From the NCBI GenBank assembly GCA_002456995.1, contig NTKC01000002.1, positions 47,261 to 111,260 on the forward strand: DNA of 64,000 bases, given 5' to 3'. Below, in pieces: positions 53,734 through 62,398 of this stretch. A program made the position numbers and the translations under genes. Source of the stretch: Candidatus Thioglobus sp. MED-G25 (GTDB lineage: Bacteria > Pseudomonadota > Gammaproteobacteria > Arenicellales > UBA868). Each line of letters begins with the position of its first letter. Within the stretch, counting starts at the first letter, position 1. The notes beneath the pieces were generated by a model. That model did not search any database and was not told the origin of the DNA. It worked only from the letters and a program-made list of their open reading frames with translations.

Positions 53734-53742
53734 TTGGTATAA
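53734..53742. promoter_or_regulatory. Partial GntR operator near the regulator start
   Basis: TTGGTATAA repeats the left half of the full operator at 53878 and is flanked by GGTAC at 53725 and 53746. It lies 24 bases upstream of the regulator ATG at 53710, a fitting place for autoregulation. Confidence 0.45.
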
Positions 53743-53878
53743 ATCGGTACAAGCTTAGCCAGTATTGAATCGAAATACAAGAAAGTCGGGGTCGGGATAA
53801 CGTGGTTGACACTGTCTTATTCCACAAGTTAATGTCTGAACGTTCTGGTCTACACGACACCCTTTAAAGGTCTTATAT

Positions 53879-53889
53879 TGGTATAACCA
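53879..53889. promoter_or_regulatory. FadR-type operator upstream of the glnT/gmaS-like gene
   Basis: TGGTATAACCA is a perfect TGGT-N3-ACCA inverted repeat, the consensus of FadR-subfamily regulators, 40 bases before the ATG at 53930. A TATATT hexamer (53874-53879) abuts it, so bound regulator would block initiation. A separate TTGACA lies at 53806-53811. Confidence 0.7.
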
Positions 53890-53929
53890 CAGAACACACC
53901 AGTCCAGCTGGACACTAAAGGAGAAAAAA

Positions 53930-55399
53930 ATGACCGACCTAGAAGCCCATGTAGCACAGTCAGGACGCGACGATCTAGTCAAGCAGGTCAGCGAAAAAAT
54001 TAAGGAAACCGGTGTCGACTATATCTATTACCAGTTTATTTCGGTCACTGGACGCATTGTCGGCAAGGGTATTCCGTCCGCGCATTGGGAGCGCCTCGCC
54101 GAAAAAGGTTTTCAGCTGGTTTATGGGTCAACCGCAAACCTATTTGTTGATCGCCATGGTGACTATATTGGTTATGGCCCTGAATCCTCTGAGCTTGTTG
54201 GTATTCCGGACCCTGAAACTTTTTGTCAATTACCCTGGGACAAACGGGTCGGCCGTGTATTTTGTACACTGTTTCGCAATCGCGAGGAGCGCGAGAATCC
54301 GGGTGGTGCATTAACTTCGGATTGCCGTGGCAATTTACGCCGTATTCACAATGCATTCCAGGATAAGCATGGACTGGATATGCGCTGTGGCACTGAGCCT
54401 GAGATGATGTGGTTGAAGCGCGGTGATGATGGTAAGCCGAACGGTGGTGTGACCAAACCCAATTGCTATCATATCGACCAGTTCGAAGAGCTTCGCCCCA
54501 CTTTCATGAAGGTTATAGAGTATTCGCAACAAATGGGTCTCGATATTATCCAGGGCGATCACGAAGATGCACCCGGACAACTCGAGTTGAATACCCAGTT
54601 CGATGATGTGCTGCGTAATGCGGATCGGCTGACCACTTACCGCCAGATCTGTGCGCAGGTTGCTCGCGAGGATAACTTGATCGCCTGTTTCATGTCGAAA
54701 CCATTCATGGGTGTATCGGCCTCGGGCTGTCACCATAATATGTCGCTATGGCGCGGCGGTGAAGATGTAGTCAATATGCTCGGGTTTGATTCCTTAGCCG
54801 GTATGGAAGGGGCTTTTAGCTACCGGGTCGGTGGTGAGAATACCTTCATGCCCGATCCATCGGTTGACGAGCGTGCCCCCGGCCCGATTGGATTGCAGTC
54901 TATCGGCGGTGTTATCAAACACCTCGGTGCGCTGACTTCGATTGGTTCTTCGACGGTTAATTCCTACCGCCGTCTGTGGGATACAGGTTTCTGGGCGCCA
55001 ATCTTTGCTGACTGGGGTTATCAGAACCGTACCTGTGCATTGCGTGTATCTGCACCAGGCCGATTCGAGTACCGTTCGGTTGATTCGATGGTGAATCCTT
55101 ACCTGATGGGTTCCGCGCTGCTGAAAGCTTTCGACGACGGTATCGACAACGATCTGGATCCTGGAGAAGCCGAAGAACGCAATATCTATGAGGCGATTGA
55201 CGCGGGTAAGGACGTCAAGAAATTGCCGATGTCGTTGGGTGAGGCCTTGGAAGCATTGGACAATGATGAGGTCATTAAATCATCGATGCCTGGTGAAATG
55301 TACAGGGTATTCGAGCATTACAAACGCGACGAATGGGAACGTTTTATGCATACCACGACGGAATGGGATATGGAAACGTATTTGGATTGTTTACCTTAA
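53930..55399 (+). CDS. Glutamine-synthetase-family enzyme, GlnT/GmaS-like
   Basis: This 489-residue member of the glutamine synthetase superfamily has a beta-grasp N-terminal domain followed by a catalytic domain with CGTEPEMMWL, QGDHEDAPGQLELNTQF, SASGCHHNMSLW and TVNSYRRLWDTGFWAP, which contain the metal and ATP/glutamate residues. It is followed by GlxB/C/D-like genes. In methylotrophs this set (GmaS with MgsABC) makes gamma-glutamylmethylamide from methylamine and converts it to N-methylglutamate. A true type III glutamine synthetase or an enzyme for another amine is also possible. GGAG precedes the ATG. Confidence 0.85.
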   Translation: MTDLEAHVAQSGRDDLVKQVSEKIKETGVDYIYYQFISVTGRIVGKGIPSAHWERLAEKGFQLVYGSTANLFVDRHGDYIGYGPESSELVGIPDPETFCQLPWDKRVGRVFCTLFRNREERENPGGALTSDCRGNLRRIHNAFQDKHGLDMRCGTEPEMMWLKRGDDGKPNGGVTKPNCYHIDQFEELRPTFMKVIEYSQQMGLDIIQGDHEDAPGQLELNTQFDDVLRNADRLTTYRQICAQVAREDNLIACFMSKPFMGVSASGCHHNMSLWRGGEDVVNMLGFDSLAGMEGAFSYRVGGENTFMPDPSVDERAPGPIGLQSIGGVIKHLGALTSIGSSTVNSYRRLWDTGFWAPIFADWGYQNRTCALRVSAPGRFEYRSVDSMVNPYLMGSALLKAFDDGIDNDLDPGEAEERNIYEAIDAGKDVKKLPMSLGEALEALDNDEVIKSSMPGEMYRVFEHYKRDEWERFMHTTTEWDMETYLDCLP

Positions 55400-55487
55400 T
55401 ACCTATTTAGTCCGTAGCGAGTTGATGCGCAGGACAGCGCTCACTCGGTCAGTTTGATAGATCAACTACATTTTGGAGGGATTGTCT

Positions 55488-56423
55488 ATGTGTGGTATAG
55501 CCGGGCTGATTCATCGCGGTAAGAGTGCGGATGTCGGTAGCCAACTGACTTCCATGTTGCAGGCACTCAAGCACCGGGGTCCCGATTCAACTGGGTTTGC
55601 CCTCTATGGTAACCCTCGGGATGATGAATATGTGATGCGGTTCAAAGTCGCAGAACAGGAAGATATGCGGCATGGGTTTCTTATTCGTGACCAGGTTAAG
55701 GAAAGAAAAGCAGAAGTAGATAGACGTCTTGAGGAAACCGGCATACGTAAAACCGCGGAGCTAGAAGCAACTGAATATGCGTTCTGTTACCGATTTTCAT
55801 TTGATGGTGACATGAAACATACCGCTGATTATGTCGAAGATATTGAGGGCGTCGAGATTCTTTCGATAGGAAATGCGCTTGAGTTGATCAAAGATCTTGG
55901 GGACGCAACGGTTGTATCCGAGCAGTATTCGCTAAGCGGGTTTGAAGGTACTCATGCAATTGGACATACCCGTATGGCGACGGAGTCGGATGTTGATATC
56001 CGATCCGCCCATCCTTACTGGGCCTATCCGTATAACGATATCTCCGTTGTCCACAATGGACAACTGACAAATTATTGGGGGTTTCGTCGTGAGATGGAGC
56101 GACGTAATCACCGATTCATGTCCAATTGTGATTCCGAACTGATCGCGGTTTATATCGCAGACCGACTGGATCGAGGCGACGAACTGGAAGAGGCAATGAC
56201 CCGTTCTGTTGATGAACTGGATGGTGTTTTTACCTATGTCGTTGCCACTGAAGACAAGCTTGGTATGGCGAAAGATGTAATGGCAGCCAAGCCGATGGTG
56301 CTTTATGAAAGTGATGAATTTGTGGCTCTGGCATCAGAGGAGGTTGCAATTAGAAGCGTGTTTCCACATGAAATTGATACTTACGACCCCTACGAGGGAG
56401 AGGTAAAAGTATGGCAGAGCTAA
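55488..56423 (+). CDS. Class II glutamine amidotransferase, GlxB/MgsA-like
   Basis: This protein of about 311 residues has an Ntn amidotransferase domain. The start at 55488 places the nucleophile directly after Met (MCGIAGLIHRGKS), as required; an upstream TTG at 55473 would bury it. HRGPDSTGFALYG, HTRMATESDVDIRSAHPY and HNGQLTNYWGFRREM are the family substrate-site blocks. It corresponds to the N-terminal domain of glutamate synthase split into a separate subunit, as in MgsA and GlxB. GGAGGG precedes the ATG, and the gene overlaps the next by 13 bases. Confidence 0.88.
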   Translation: MCGIAGLIHRGKSADVGSQLTSMLQALKHRGPDSTGFALYGNPRDDEYVMRFKVAEQEDMRHGFLIRDQVKERKAEVDRRLEETGIRKTAELEATEYAFCYRFSFDGDMKHTADYVEDIEGVEILSIGNALELIKDLGDATVVSEQYSLSGFEGTHAIGHTRMATESDVDIRSAHPYWAYPYNDISVVHNGQLTNYWGFRREMERRNHRFMSNCDSELIAVYIADRLDRGDELEEAMTRSVDELDGVFTYVVATEDKLGMAKDVMAAKPMVLYESDEFVALASEEVAIRSVFPHEIDTYDPYEGEVKVWQS

Positions 56424-57256
56424 AAACGACTGACTCGTCTCTGGAGATGGGAATGCACACTGAGCAGTTGTCGGGGCGCACACAGCAGGTCTTTTTCTCG
56501 TCGGAAGAGGGAGATAACTATACCTATCCCTGGGCAGATCAGGTGGACTTCGATAAGTCGACGGAGATTGATGCGGAAGGTCTCGAGGCCAAGGAAGTTA
56601 ATCTCAAGATCAGAGACGCGATGGGGCAAGGATATGGGACGATTACTGTCCTGAATCCGGCAGCCAAGCATTCGCTGGGTGTTGGTATCTTGAGCCGTTT
56701 GAATCTGCGATTTGAAGGTAGTCTGGGCTATTTTGGATGCGGTCTAGTCGATGGTCCGAATATCGTCGTCACAGGTAGGGTGGGTTGGTCTTGTGCCGAG
56801 AATATGATGGCCGGGACAATTCTCATCGAGAAGAATGCCGGATCCACATTCGGTGCAGCCATTCGTGGCGGTGACCTGGTTTGTAAAGGTGATGTCGGCA
56901 GCCGTACTGGTATAGATCAGAAGGGTGGAACGATTATTGTCGGAGGCCGTACAGGGGCTTTTTCTGGCTTTATGATGCAGCGGGGCCGTATGGTAATTCT
57001 GGGGGATGCAGGAAAGAATTTGGGCGATTCAATGTACGACGGCACGATCTATGTGGGTGGTGCGATTGAGGATCTGGGGGTAGATGCGGTAGAGGGTGAG
57101 ATGACACCCCTTGACGCGCAGTGGCTAACCCAGAAACTTGGTCAGTATGGCCTGGAGGCGCCAAACGGCGTTGAGAAAATGACCAAGATAGTTTCGGGCA
57201 AACAGTTGTGGAATTACGACAATCTCGAGCCTTCAGAAAAGAAACTCGTGCTCTAA
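56411..57256 (+). CDS. GXGXG-domain subunit, GlxC/MgsB-like
   Basis: This 281-residue protein is the separate form of the C-terminal GXGXG beta-helix of glutamate synthase: repeated glycine turns are seen in GSLGYFGCGLVDGPNIVVTG, GAAIRGGDLVCKGDVGSRTG and MVILGDAGKNLGDSMYDGTI. In MgsABC/GlxBCD complexes it bridges the amidotransferase and FMN subunits. It is somewhat longer than the usual 225-230 residues because of an N-terminal part of about 45 residues. Confidence 0.86.
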   Translation: MAELKTTDSSLEMGMHTEQLSGRTQQVFFSSEEGDNYTYPWADQVDFDKSTEIDAEGLEAKEVNLKIRDAMGQGYGTITVLNPAAKHSLGVGILSRLNLRFEGSLGYFGCGLVDGPNIVVTGRVGWSCAENMMAGTILIEKNAGSTFGAAIRGGDLVCKGDVGSRTGIDQKGGTIIVGGRTGAFSGFMMQRGRMVILGDAGKNLGDSMYDGTIYVGGAIEDLGVDAVEGEMTPLDAQWLTQKLGQYGLEAPNGVEKMTKIVSGKQLWNYDNLEPSEKKLVL

Positions 57257-57274
57257 TCGATTAAGGAAAGAACA

Positions 57275-58612
57275 ATGTCAACCAATAGAAATACAGACGT
57301 TATCGGGCACAGTTTTATTTTTCCGCCTGAGGTGATTGACGATATACATATCAAGTCTGAGCTCGGCCGGTACCGCATGCGGGGATTTTCGCTATTTAAG
57401 AAAATTCCAAGTTGGGATGATCTGACTTTCCTTCCCGGTACGCTGACCCGATTCGTGATCGAGGGTTACCGTGAAAAGTGCCTGACTAAAACCGTGATTG
57501 GGCCGAGGGCAAAGCGTCCGATCGAGCTGGATATTCCCATTTACATTACCGGTATGAGTTTCGGTGCACTGTCGTATGAAGCAAAGACGGCGTTGGCACG
57601 TGGTGCAACGATGGCCGGTAGTGCCACGTGTTCTGGAGAGGGGGGGATGATACCGGACGAGCGGCGCTACTCCGAAAAATGGTTCTATCAGTGCATTCAG
57701 TCGCGTTACGGTTTCAATCCACACCATCTACGATTGGCTGATGGTTGCGAATTTTTTATTGGCCAGGGCTGCAAGGTAGGTTTGGGTGGACATTTGATGG
57801 GCCAGAAGGTAACTGACCAAGTGGCTGAAATGCGATCCTTGCCTGCGGGTATCGATCAACGGTCTCCAGCTCGCCATCCCGATTGGTTGGGGCCTGATGA
57901 TTTGTCGTTAAAAATCCAAGAAATTCGAGAAGCGACGAATGGGGAAATTCCCATTCAGCTTAAACTGGGTGCTGCACGTGTTTATGATGACGTGCGAATG
58001 GCTGCGAAATGTGATCCGGATGCGATCTACATCGATGGGATGGAAGGAGGCACCGGTGCGGGCCCGCACCTGGCGACCGAGGAGACGGGTGTACCCGGGA
58101 TAGCAGCGATACGACAGGCCAGGAGAGCACTTGAGGACGTGGGTATGTCCGGTGATATCACGCTGGTGTATGCCGGTGGTATCCGAAACGGCGGAGATGT
58201 CGCAAAAGCACTCGCTCTGGGAGCCGATGCGGTCGCAATTGGTCACTCGTCTTTAATGGCACTTAACTGTAATAAAAACATTCCAGAAGCCGACTTTGAA
58301 AGTGAGATTGGTGTGGAGGCAGGTCATTGTTATCACTGTCATACAGGCCGGTGTCCAGTTGGGGTGGCAACCCAGGACCCGGAACTCAGAAAGCGGCTCA
58401 ATCCAGATGATGCAGCCGAGCGTGTGTACAACTTTTTGCACACCCTCACGATAGAGTGTCAGATGCTGGCCAGGGCATGTGGAAAGACCAATGTACATTC
58501 TTTGGAGCCCGAAGATTTAGCCGCATTGACAATGGAAGCGTCAGCTTTAGCTCAGGTACCGCTGGCTGGTTCCCAGCACACAGTTGGCCGACCTGACATG
58601 ACCCGGTTCTGA
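57275..58612 (+). CDS. FMN-binding glutamate synthase domain subunit, GlxD/MgsC-like
   Basis: This 445-residue protein is equivalent to the central and FMN domains of glutamate synthase. GMSFGALSYEAKTALARGA, GEGGMIPDERRYSEKWFYQC and EGGTGAGPHLATEETGVP form the FMN/oxoglutarate site, and CYHCHTGRCPVGVATQDPEL supplies the three iron-sulfur cysteines. With the GlxB and GlxC-like subunits it would transfer an amino or methylamino group to 2-oxoglutarate. It follows the GXGXG gene by 18 bases with AAGGAAAG upstream. Confidence 0.9.
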   Translation: MSTNRNTDVIGHSFIFPPEVIDDIHIKSELGRYRMRGFSLFKKIPSWDDLTFLPGTLTRFVIEGYREKCLTKTVIGPRAKRPIELDIPIYITGMSFGALSYEAKTALARGATMAGSATCSGEGGMIPDERRYSEKWFYQCIQSRYGFNPHHLRLADGCEFFIGQGCKVGLGGHLMGQKVTDQVAEMRSLPAGIDQRSPARHPDWLGPDDLSLKIQEIREATNGEIPIQLKLGAARVYDDVRMAAKCDPDAIYIDGMEGGTGAGPHLATEETGVPGIAAIRQARRALEDVGMSGDITLVYAGGIRNGGDVAKALALGADAVAIGHSSLMALNCNKNIPEADFESEIGVEAGHCYHCHTGRCPVGVATQDPELRKRLNPDDAAERVYNFLHTLTIECQMLARACGKTNVHSLEPEDLAALTMEASALAQVPLAGSQHTVGRPDMTRF

Positions 58613-58625
58613 GGAGAAACTCATT

Positions 58626-59015
58626 ATGGCAAATGAAAACGATATTGATCATTTCATCAATACGGATGGACTAGATACAGAACGGGAGCAGACCATTGGA
58701 CAGCACATCGGCTATCGGTACGATGTGAATCTGGTGCCAGATTACAACCGGATAACACCCTTTCTTCAAAAGTACATGGATACCATGGGCTGGCAGGATC
58801 TAAACTGGCTCGAGGATGTGCATATGGGTTACGAGGATGGCCGACCGGCCGTTTTTGATCGTAACATCAATGGCTGGGTGTCGATTCCAGAAGATATTGA
58901 ACTGTCTGATAATCAGCAGGATCGTGACATGATTGCTCGCGAACTGCTCATACGGTTTCAGATGTCGCCCCGTCACCCGATGGTGGATTTGCGTAAGGCC
59001 TACGCTAAGTTTTAG
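58626..59015 (+). CDS. Unrecognised 129-residue protein in the glnT-glxBCD operon
   Basis: This acidic soluble protein has 129 residues and many aromatic residues; the start is MANENDIDHFINTDGLDTER. It contains ITPFLQKYMDTMGWQDLNWL and MGYEDGRPAVFDRNINGWVS, and ends RFQMSPRHPMVDLRKAYAKF. No signal peptide, membrane helix or known motif is seen. It begins 13 bases after the GlxD-like gene behind GAGGAG, so it is translated from the same operon. It has no counterpart in the MgsABC or GlxBCD sets as I know them and could be a fourth subunit or a regulator. Confidence 0.75.
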   Translation: MANENDIDHFINTDGLDTEREQTIGQHIGYRYDVNLVPDYNRITPFLQKYMDTMGWQDLNWLEDVHMGYEDGRPAVFDRNINGWVSIPEDIELSDNQQDRDMIARELLIRFQMSPRHPMVDLRKAYAKF

Positions 59016-59140
59016 TTGTTAAGCGAGCATGTGTCATGCCAACGGCCCTTGGGGATGCTGGGGGATACGCACGTTTTGTTGAGTACAGCAGAACCTAAGG
59101 CAACGCAGTTTTTTGCTAAGTTACGTTAACAATCATGCCG

Positions 59141-59146
59141 TATACT
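59141..59146 (+). promoter_or_regulatory. Putative -10 element for fhs
   Basis: TATACT lies 110 bases before the fhs start. The 13 bases TATACTAAGTCCG are identical to those at the btuC promoter (44090-44102). A GTTAAC lies 12 bases upstream. No good -35 hexamer is visible. Confidence 0.35.
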
Positions 59147-59250
59147 AAGTCCGTTTTTTGCCTTTAGTATCTCGCGATAGTTGGATGTTTTGAGGCATCT
59201 GGATATTCATCTAGGTCTCTTGAAGTAACGGTTACCAATTGGAGAATAAT

Positions 59251-60927
59251 ATGTCGATGCCTGGCAGTGATATTGAAATCGCCCGTGCAGCAACTACTGA
59301 ATCGATCCAGGATATTGGTGAGAAGCTTGGAATCCCAGGCGAATCGTTACAGCCCTATGGGCACACCAAGGCCAAGATCAGTTACGATTTCATAAAGTCG
59401 CTTGAGTCTAGGTCTGATGGGAAACTCGTGCTCGTTACGGCTATCTCTCCAACACCTGCGGGTGAGGGCAAAACGACAACCAGCGTTGGACTGGGTGATG
59501 GTCTAAACAGGATTGGGAAAAATACAGCGATCTGCTTGCGTGAGCCCAGCCTGGGTCCATGTTTTGGGATGAAGGGAGGTGCGGCAGGCGGCGGTTATGC
59601 GCAGGTGGTGCCGATGGAGGATATCAATCTCCACTTCACCGGCGATTTTCATGCGATTGGTGCTGCGCATAATCTGTTGTCCGCATTGGTTGATAACCAT
59701 ATCTACTGGAGTAACGATCTGGAGTTGGATGCGAGACGTGTCACCTGGCGGCGTGTGGTCGATATGAATGACCGTGCGTTGCGTCAGATCACGACGTCTC
59801 TGGGGGGTGTAGCCAATGGGTTTCCACGAGAGAGCGGATTTGATATTACAGTCGCGTCAGAGATTATGGCGATCTTTTGTCTGGCTGAAGACCTGGACGA
59901 TCTAAAGCGGCGCCTGGGCAATATTATTATCGGCTATACGCGAGACCGCACGCCCGTCCATGCGCGTGACGTGCATGCGCCGGGACCGATGACGGCATTG
60001 CTCAAAGATGCGTTTATGCCGAATTTGGTCCAGACACTGGAAAATAATCCGGCTCTGGTCCATGGCGGACCCTTCGCAAATATTGCACATGGTTGTAATT
60101 CGGTTGTCGCAACGAAAACCGCACTTAAGCTGGCTGATTATGTCGTAACTGAAGCCGGTTTTGGTGCTGATCTTGGTGCGGAAAAGTTTTTTGATATTAA
60201 GTGTCGCAAGGCAGGTTTGACACCGGATGTAGTTGTACTGGTAGCGACTGCCAGAGCCCTGAAAATGCACGGGGGTGTAGCCAAGAGTGATCTTAGTTTA
60301 GAAAACGTGGCTGCAGTCGAAGCAGGCCTTGAGAACTTAGGCCGTCATCTACGTAACATCAACCAATATGATGTTCCGGTTACTGTTGCGATCAATCGAT
60401 TTACAGCTGATACCGATGGAGAACTGAGCGCAATAAGTCGGTTTTGCTCTGAGTCCGGTGTAGAAGTATTTAATTGCACCCATTGGTCAGACGGAGGTGC
60501 TGGAACTGAAGCGCTGGCTACACATGTGGCAGAGCTTGCTGACAGCGGTCGGTCTCAGTTTCATACGTTGTATGACGACAAGCTCTCGCTTTGGGAAAAA
60601 GCGCGATGTGTCGCCCGTAATGTATATGGTGCGGATGACATCATCGCAGACAAAAAGGTTCGTTCGCAATTTGATGAATACAATAAAGATTATGGACATT
60701 TCCCCGTGTGCATGGCGAAGACACAATACAGTTTTTCGACCGATCCAAACCTACTCGGTGCTCCGTCGGGCCATATGGTGCCCATTCGAGAGATTCGACT
60801 ATCAGCTGGGGCGGAATTCTTGGTGGTAATTTGCGGCGAGATCATGACAATGCCGGGCCTGCCACGGGTACCCGCGGCAAACAACATCTCGGTCAATGAG
60901 CAGGGTGAAATAGAAGGTCTGTTTTAG
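59251..60927 (+). CDS. fhs: Formate-tetrahydrofolate ligase
   Basis: This protein of about 558 residues joins formate to THF with ATP (or runs in reverse). The family motifs are [20 protein letters not shown] (P-loop), [39 protein letters not shown] and [17 protein letters not shown]. The ATG at 59251 behind GGAG is used; the upstream TTG at 59239 is not needed. It lies 235 bases after the unrecognised 129-residue gene, with a TATACT element at 59141 that suggests its own promoter. With FolD it would link formate and methylene-THF. Confidence 0.95.
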   Translation: MSMPGSDIEIARAATTESIQDIGEKLGIPGESLQPYGHTKAKISYDFIKSLESRSDGKLVLVTAISPTPAGEGKTTTSVGLGDGLNRIGKNTAICLREPSLGPCFGMKGGAAGGGYAQVVPMEDINLHFTGDFHAIGAAHNLLSALVDNHIYWSNDLELDARRVTWRRVVDMNDRALRQITTSLGGVANGFPRESGFDITVASEIMAIFCLAEDLDDLKRRLGNIIIGYTRDRTPVHARDVHAPGPMTALLKDAFMPNLVQTLENNPALVHGGPFANIAHGCNSVVATKTALKLADYVVTEAGFGADLGAEKFFDIKCRKAGLTPDVVVLVATARALKMHGGVAKSDLSLENVAAVEAGLENLGRHLRNINQYDVPVTVAINRFTADTDGELSAISRFCSESGVEVFNCTHWSDGGAGTEALATHVAELADSGRSQFHTLYDDKLSLWEKARCVARNVYGADDIIADKKVRSQFDEYNKDYGHFPVCMAKTQYSFSTDPNLLGAPSGHMVPIREIRLSAGAEFLVVICGEIMTMPGLPRVPAANNISVNEQGEIEGLF

Positions 60928-60960
60928 TTAATTGTCAGGTAAGGCGTTATCGCGGATTCG

Positions 60961-62028
60961 TTACTGACTCGGATGGTTGGCTCTGCCCCCAAAGAGTACG
61001 CTAATTACTTTAGAAGGGTGCAAAACCCCAACAACTCTATCATTGGCGTCTACAACTGACACCGCCTTCGACTCGTTGAGCACTGCCTCTGCTACAGTTT
61101 CAATAATGGCGTCTTTCGAAACCCGTAAGTCTCCGATGTCGTCCGAGGATTTGTTCGGTTCCATCACGGACTCTATTTTGAGAACTTTTTCCCTCGGGAC
61201 TTCTGCGGTAAATTTGTGGACATAGTCAGTCGCCGGGTTGAGTACGATATTGGCCGGGGTGTCTAACTGCTCAATGACGCCGTCTTTCATAATCGCGATG
61301 CGATCGGCAAGACGAAGTGCCTCATCAAAATCATGCGTTACAAACAGAATCGTTTTATTCAGAACGCCCTGTAGTCTTAAAAATTCATCTTGCATCTCTT
61401 TTCGGATCAGTGGATCTAAAGCCGAGAACGGCTCGTCTAGGAACCAAATATCAGGTTCAATTGCAAGCGAGCGGGCTATCCCGACACGTTGCTGTTGTCC
61501 GCCTGATAATTCCCTGGGAAAATAATTCTCTCGTCCGCCAAGACCTACAAGTTCGACCATATCCATTGCTTTTTTAATACTGTCCTGAGTGCTGCCTCCC
61601 TTTACCTGTAAGGGGAAGGCAATATTCTCGAGAACGGTTTTGTGGGGTAATAAGGCAAAACTCTGAAAAACCATGCCCATCTTGTTTCGACGGAGTTCGA
61701 TGAGTTCCTTGTTGTTCATCGCCAGCAAATCCTGCCCGTCTATATAAATCTTTCCGGCAGTAGCGTTGGTTAACTTTGATATACAGCGAAGGAGTGTCGA
61801 TTTTCCTGAGCCAGATAGGCCCATCACAACCAGCATTTCCCCTTTGAAAACCTCAAAAGACGCGTTATTCACACCAACTATGCAGCCGGCATCTTGAAAA
61901 GCTTTGGCATCTACATTGCCCTTGACGCCCGCAAGCATCTTCTCTGCGTTGTCGCCAAATATTTTGAAAACCGAATCGCAGAGGATGACAGGTTGTTTCT
62001 TGTCAGTTGGCGTTATGTTGGAGGGCAT
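60961..62028 (-). CDS. Quaternary-amine ABC transporter ATPase, ProV-like
   Basis: This 355-residue ATPase is of the ProV/OpuAA type. It has the family N-terminal extension, Walker A GLSGSGKSTLLRCI, the Q-loop FQSFALLPHKTVLENIAFP, signature LSGGQQQRVGIARSLA and Walker B IWFLDEPFSALD. A C-terminal region (about residues 280-355) with CBS-like character follows (VVGVLHPSKVISVLF). Family members take up glycine betaine, proline or related quaternary amines. It converges on fhs and precedes a permease gene. Upstream lies an inverted repeat at 62050-62065. Confidence 0.9.
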   Translation of the reverse strand: MPSNITPTDKKQPVILCDSVFKIFGDNAEKMLAGVKGNVDAKAFQDAGCIVGVNNASFEVFKGEMLVVMGLSGSGKSTLLRCISKLTNATAGKIYIDGQDLLAMNNKELIELRRNKMGMVFQSFALLPHKTVLENIAFPLQVKGGSTQDSIKKAMDMVELVGLGGRENYFPRELSGGQQQRVGIARSLAIEPDIWFLDEPFSALDPLIRKEMQDEFLRLQGVLNKTILFVTHDFDEALRLADRIAIMKDGVIEQLDTPANIVLNPATDYVHKFTAEVPREKVLKIESVMEPNKSSDDIGDLRVSKDAIIETVAEAVLNESKAVSVVDANDRVVGVLHPSKVISVLFGGRANHPSQ

Positions 62029-62398
62029 AATTTAATTCCCGTTTAGTCGGTTAACACATGTTAACGGTAACCGTATTGCCTCGCTAGGATACATTAAACT
62101 AAACAAAATCTCTCCAACTCCTATCCCCGCCGTCCACTTTTATGCAGCCATCGGTGTAAGGTGGAAACTCAATGAAGGTGAAACCTTCGGCATCAAGGTT
62201 GTGAAGGCTGATAAAAAATGTTTTTTAAAAAGATTAACTAAGCCTATCGATATTACAAGGGCTTTGACTATTTATGTTCTGAAGAATCTGGATTGATGAC
62301 GGTTAGCTTAATAGATTGCGATCAAACGGTGAATGGGCGGCATTGTTGCTCTGATTATGGCGCATCCGTTTTAAATGGCGGAGTTTTGGGAGAATGGA
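62029..62398 (-). other. Gap between permease and ATPase genes, with an inverted repeat
   Basis: GTTAAC-ACAT-GTTAAC (62050-62065), followed by GGTAACC, lies 22 bases before the ProV-like start and may be an operator. The rest (62100-62398) is increasingly A+T-rich; I see no gene, only short frames without ribosome-binding sites. Confidence 0.4.
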
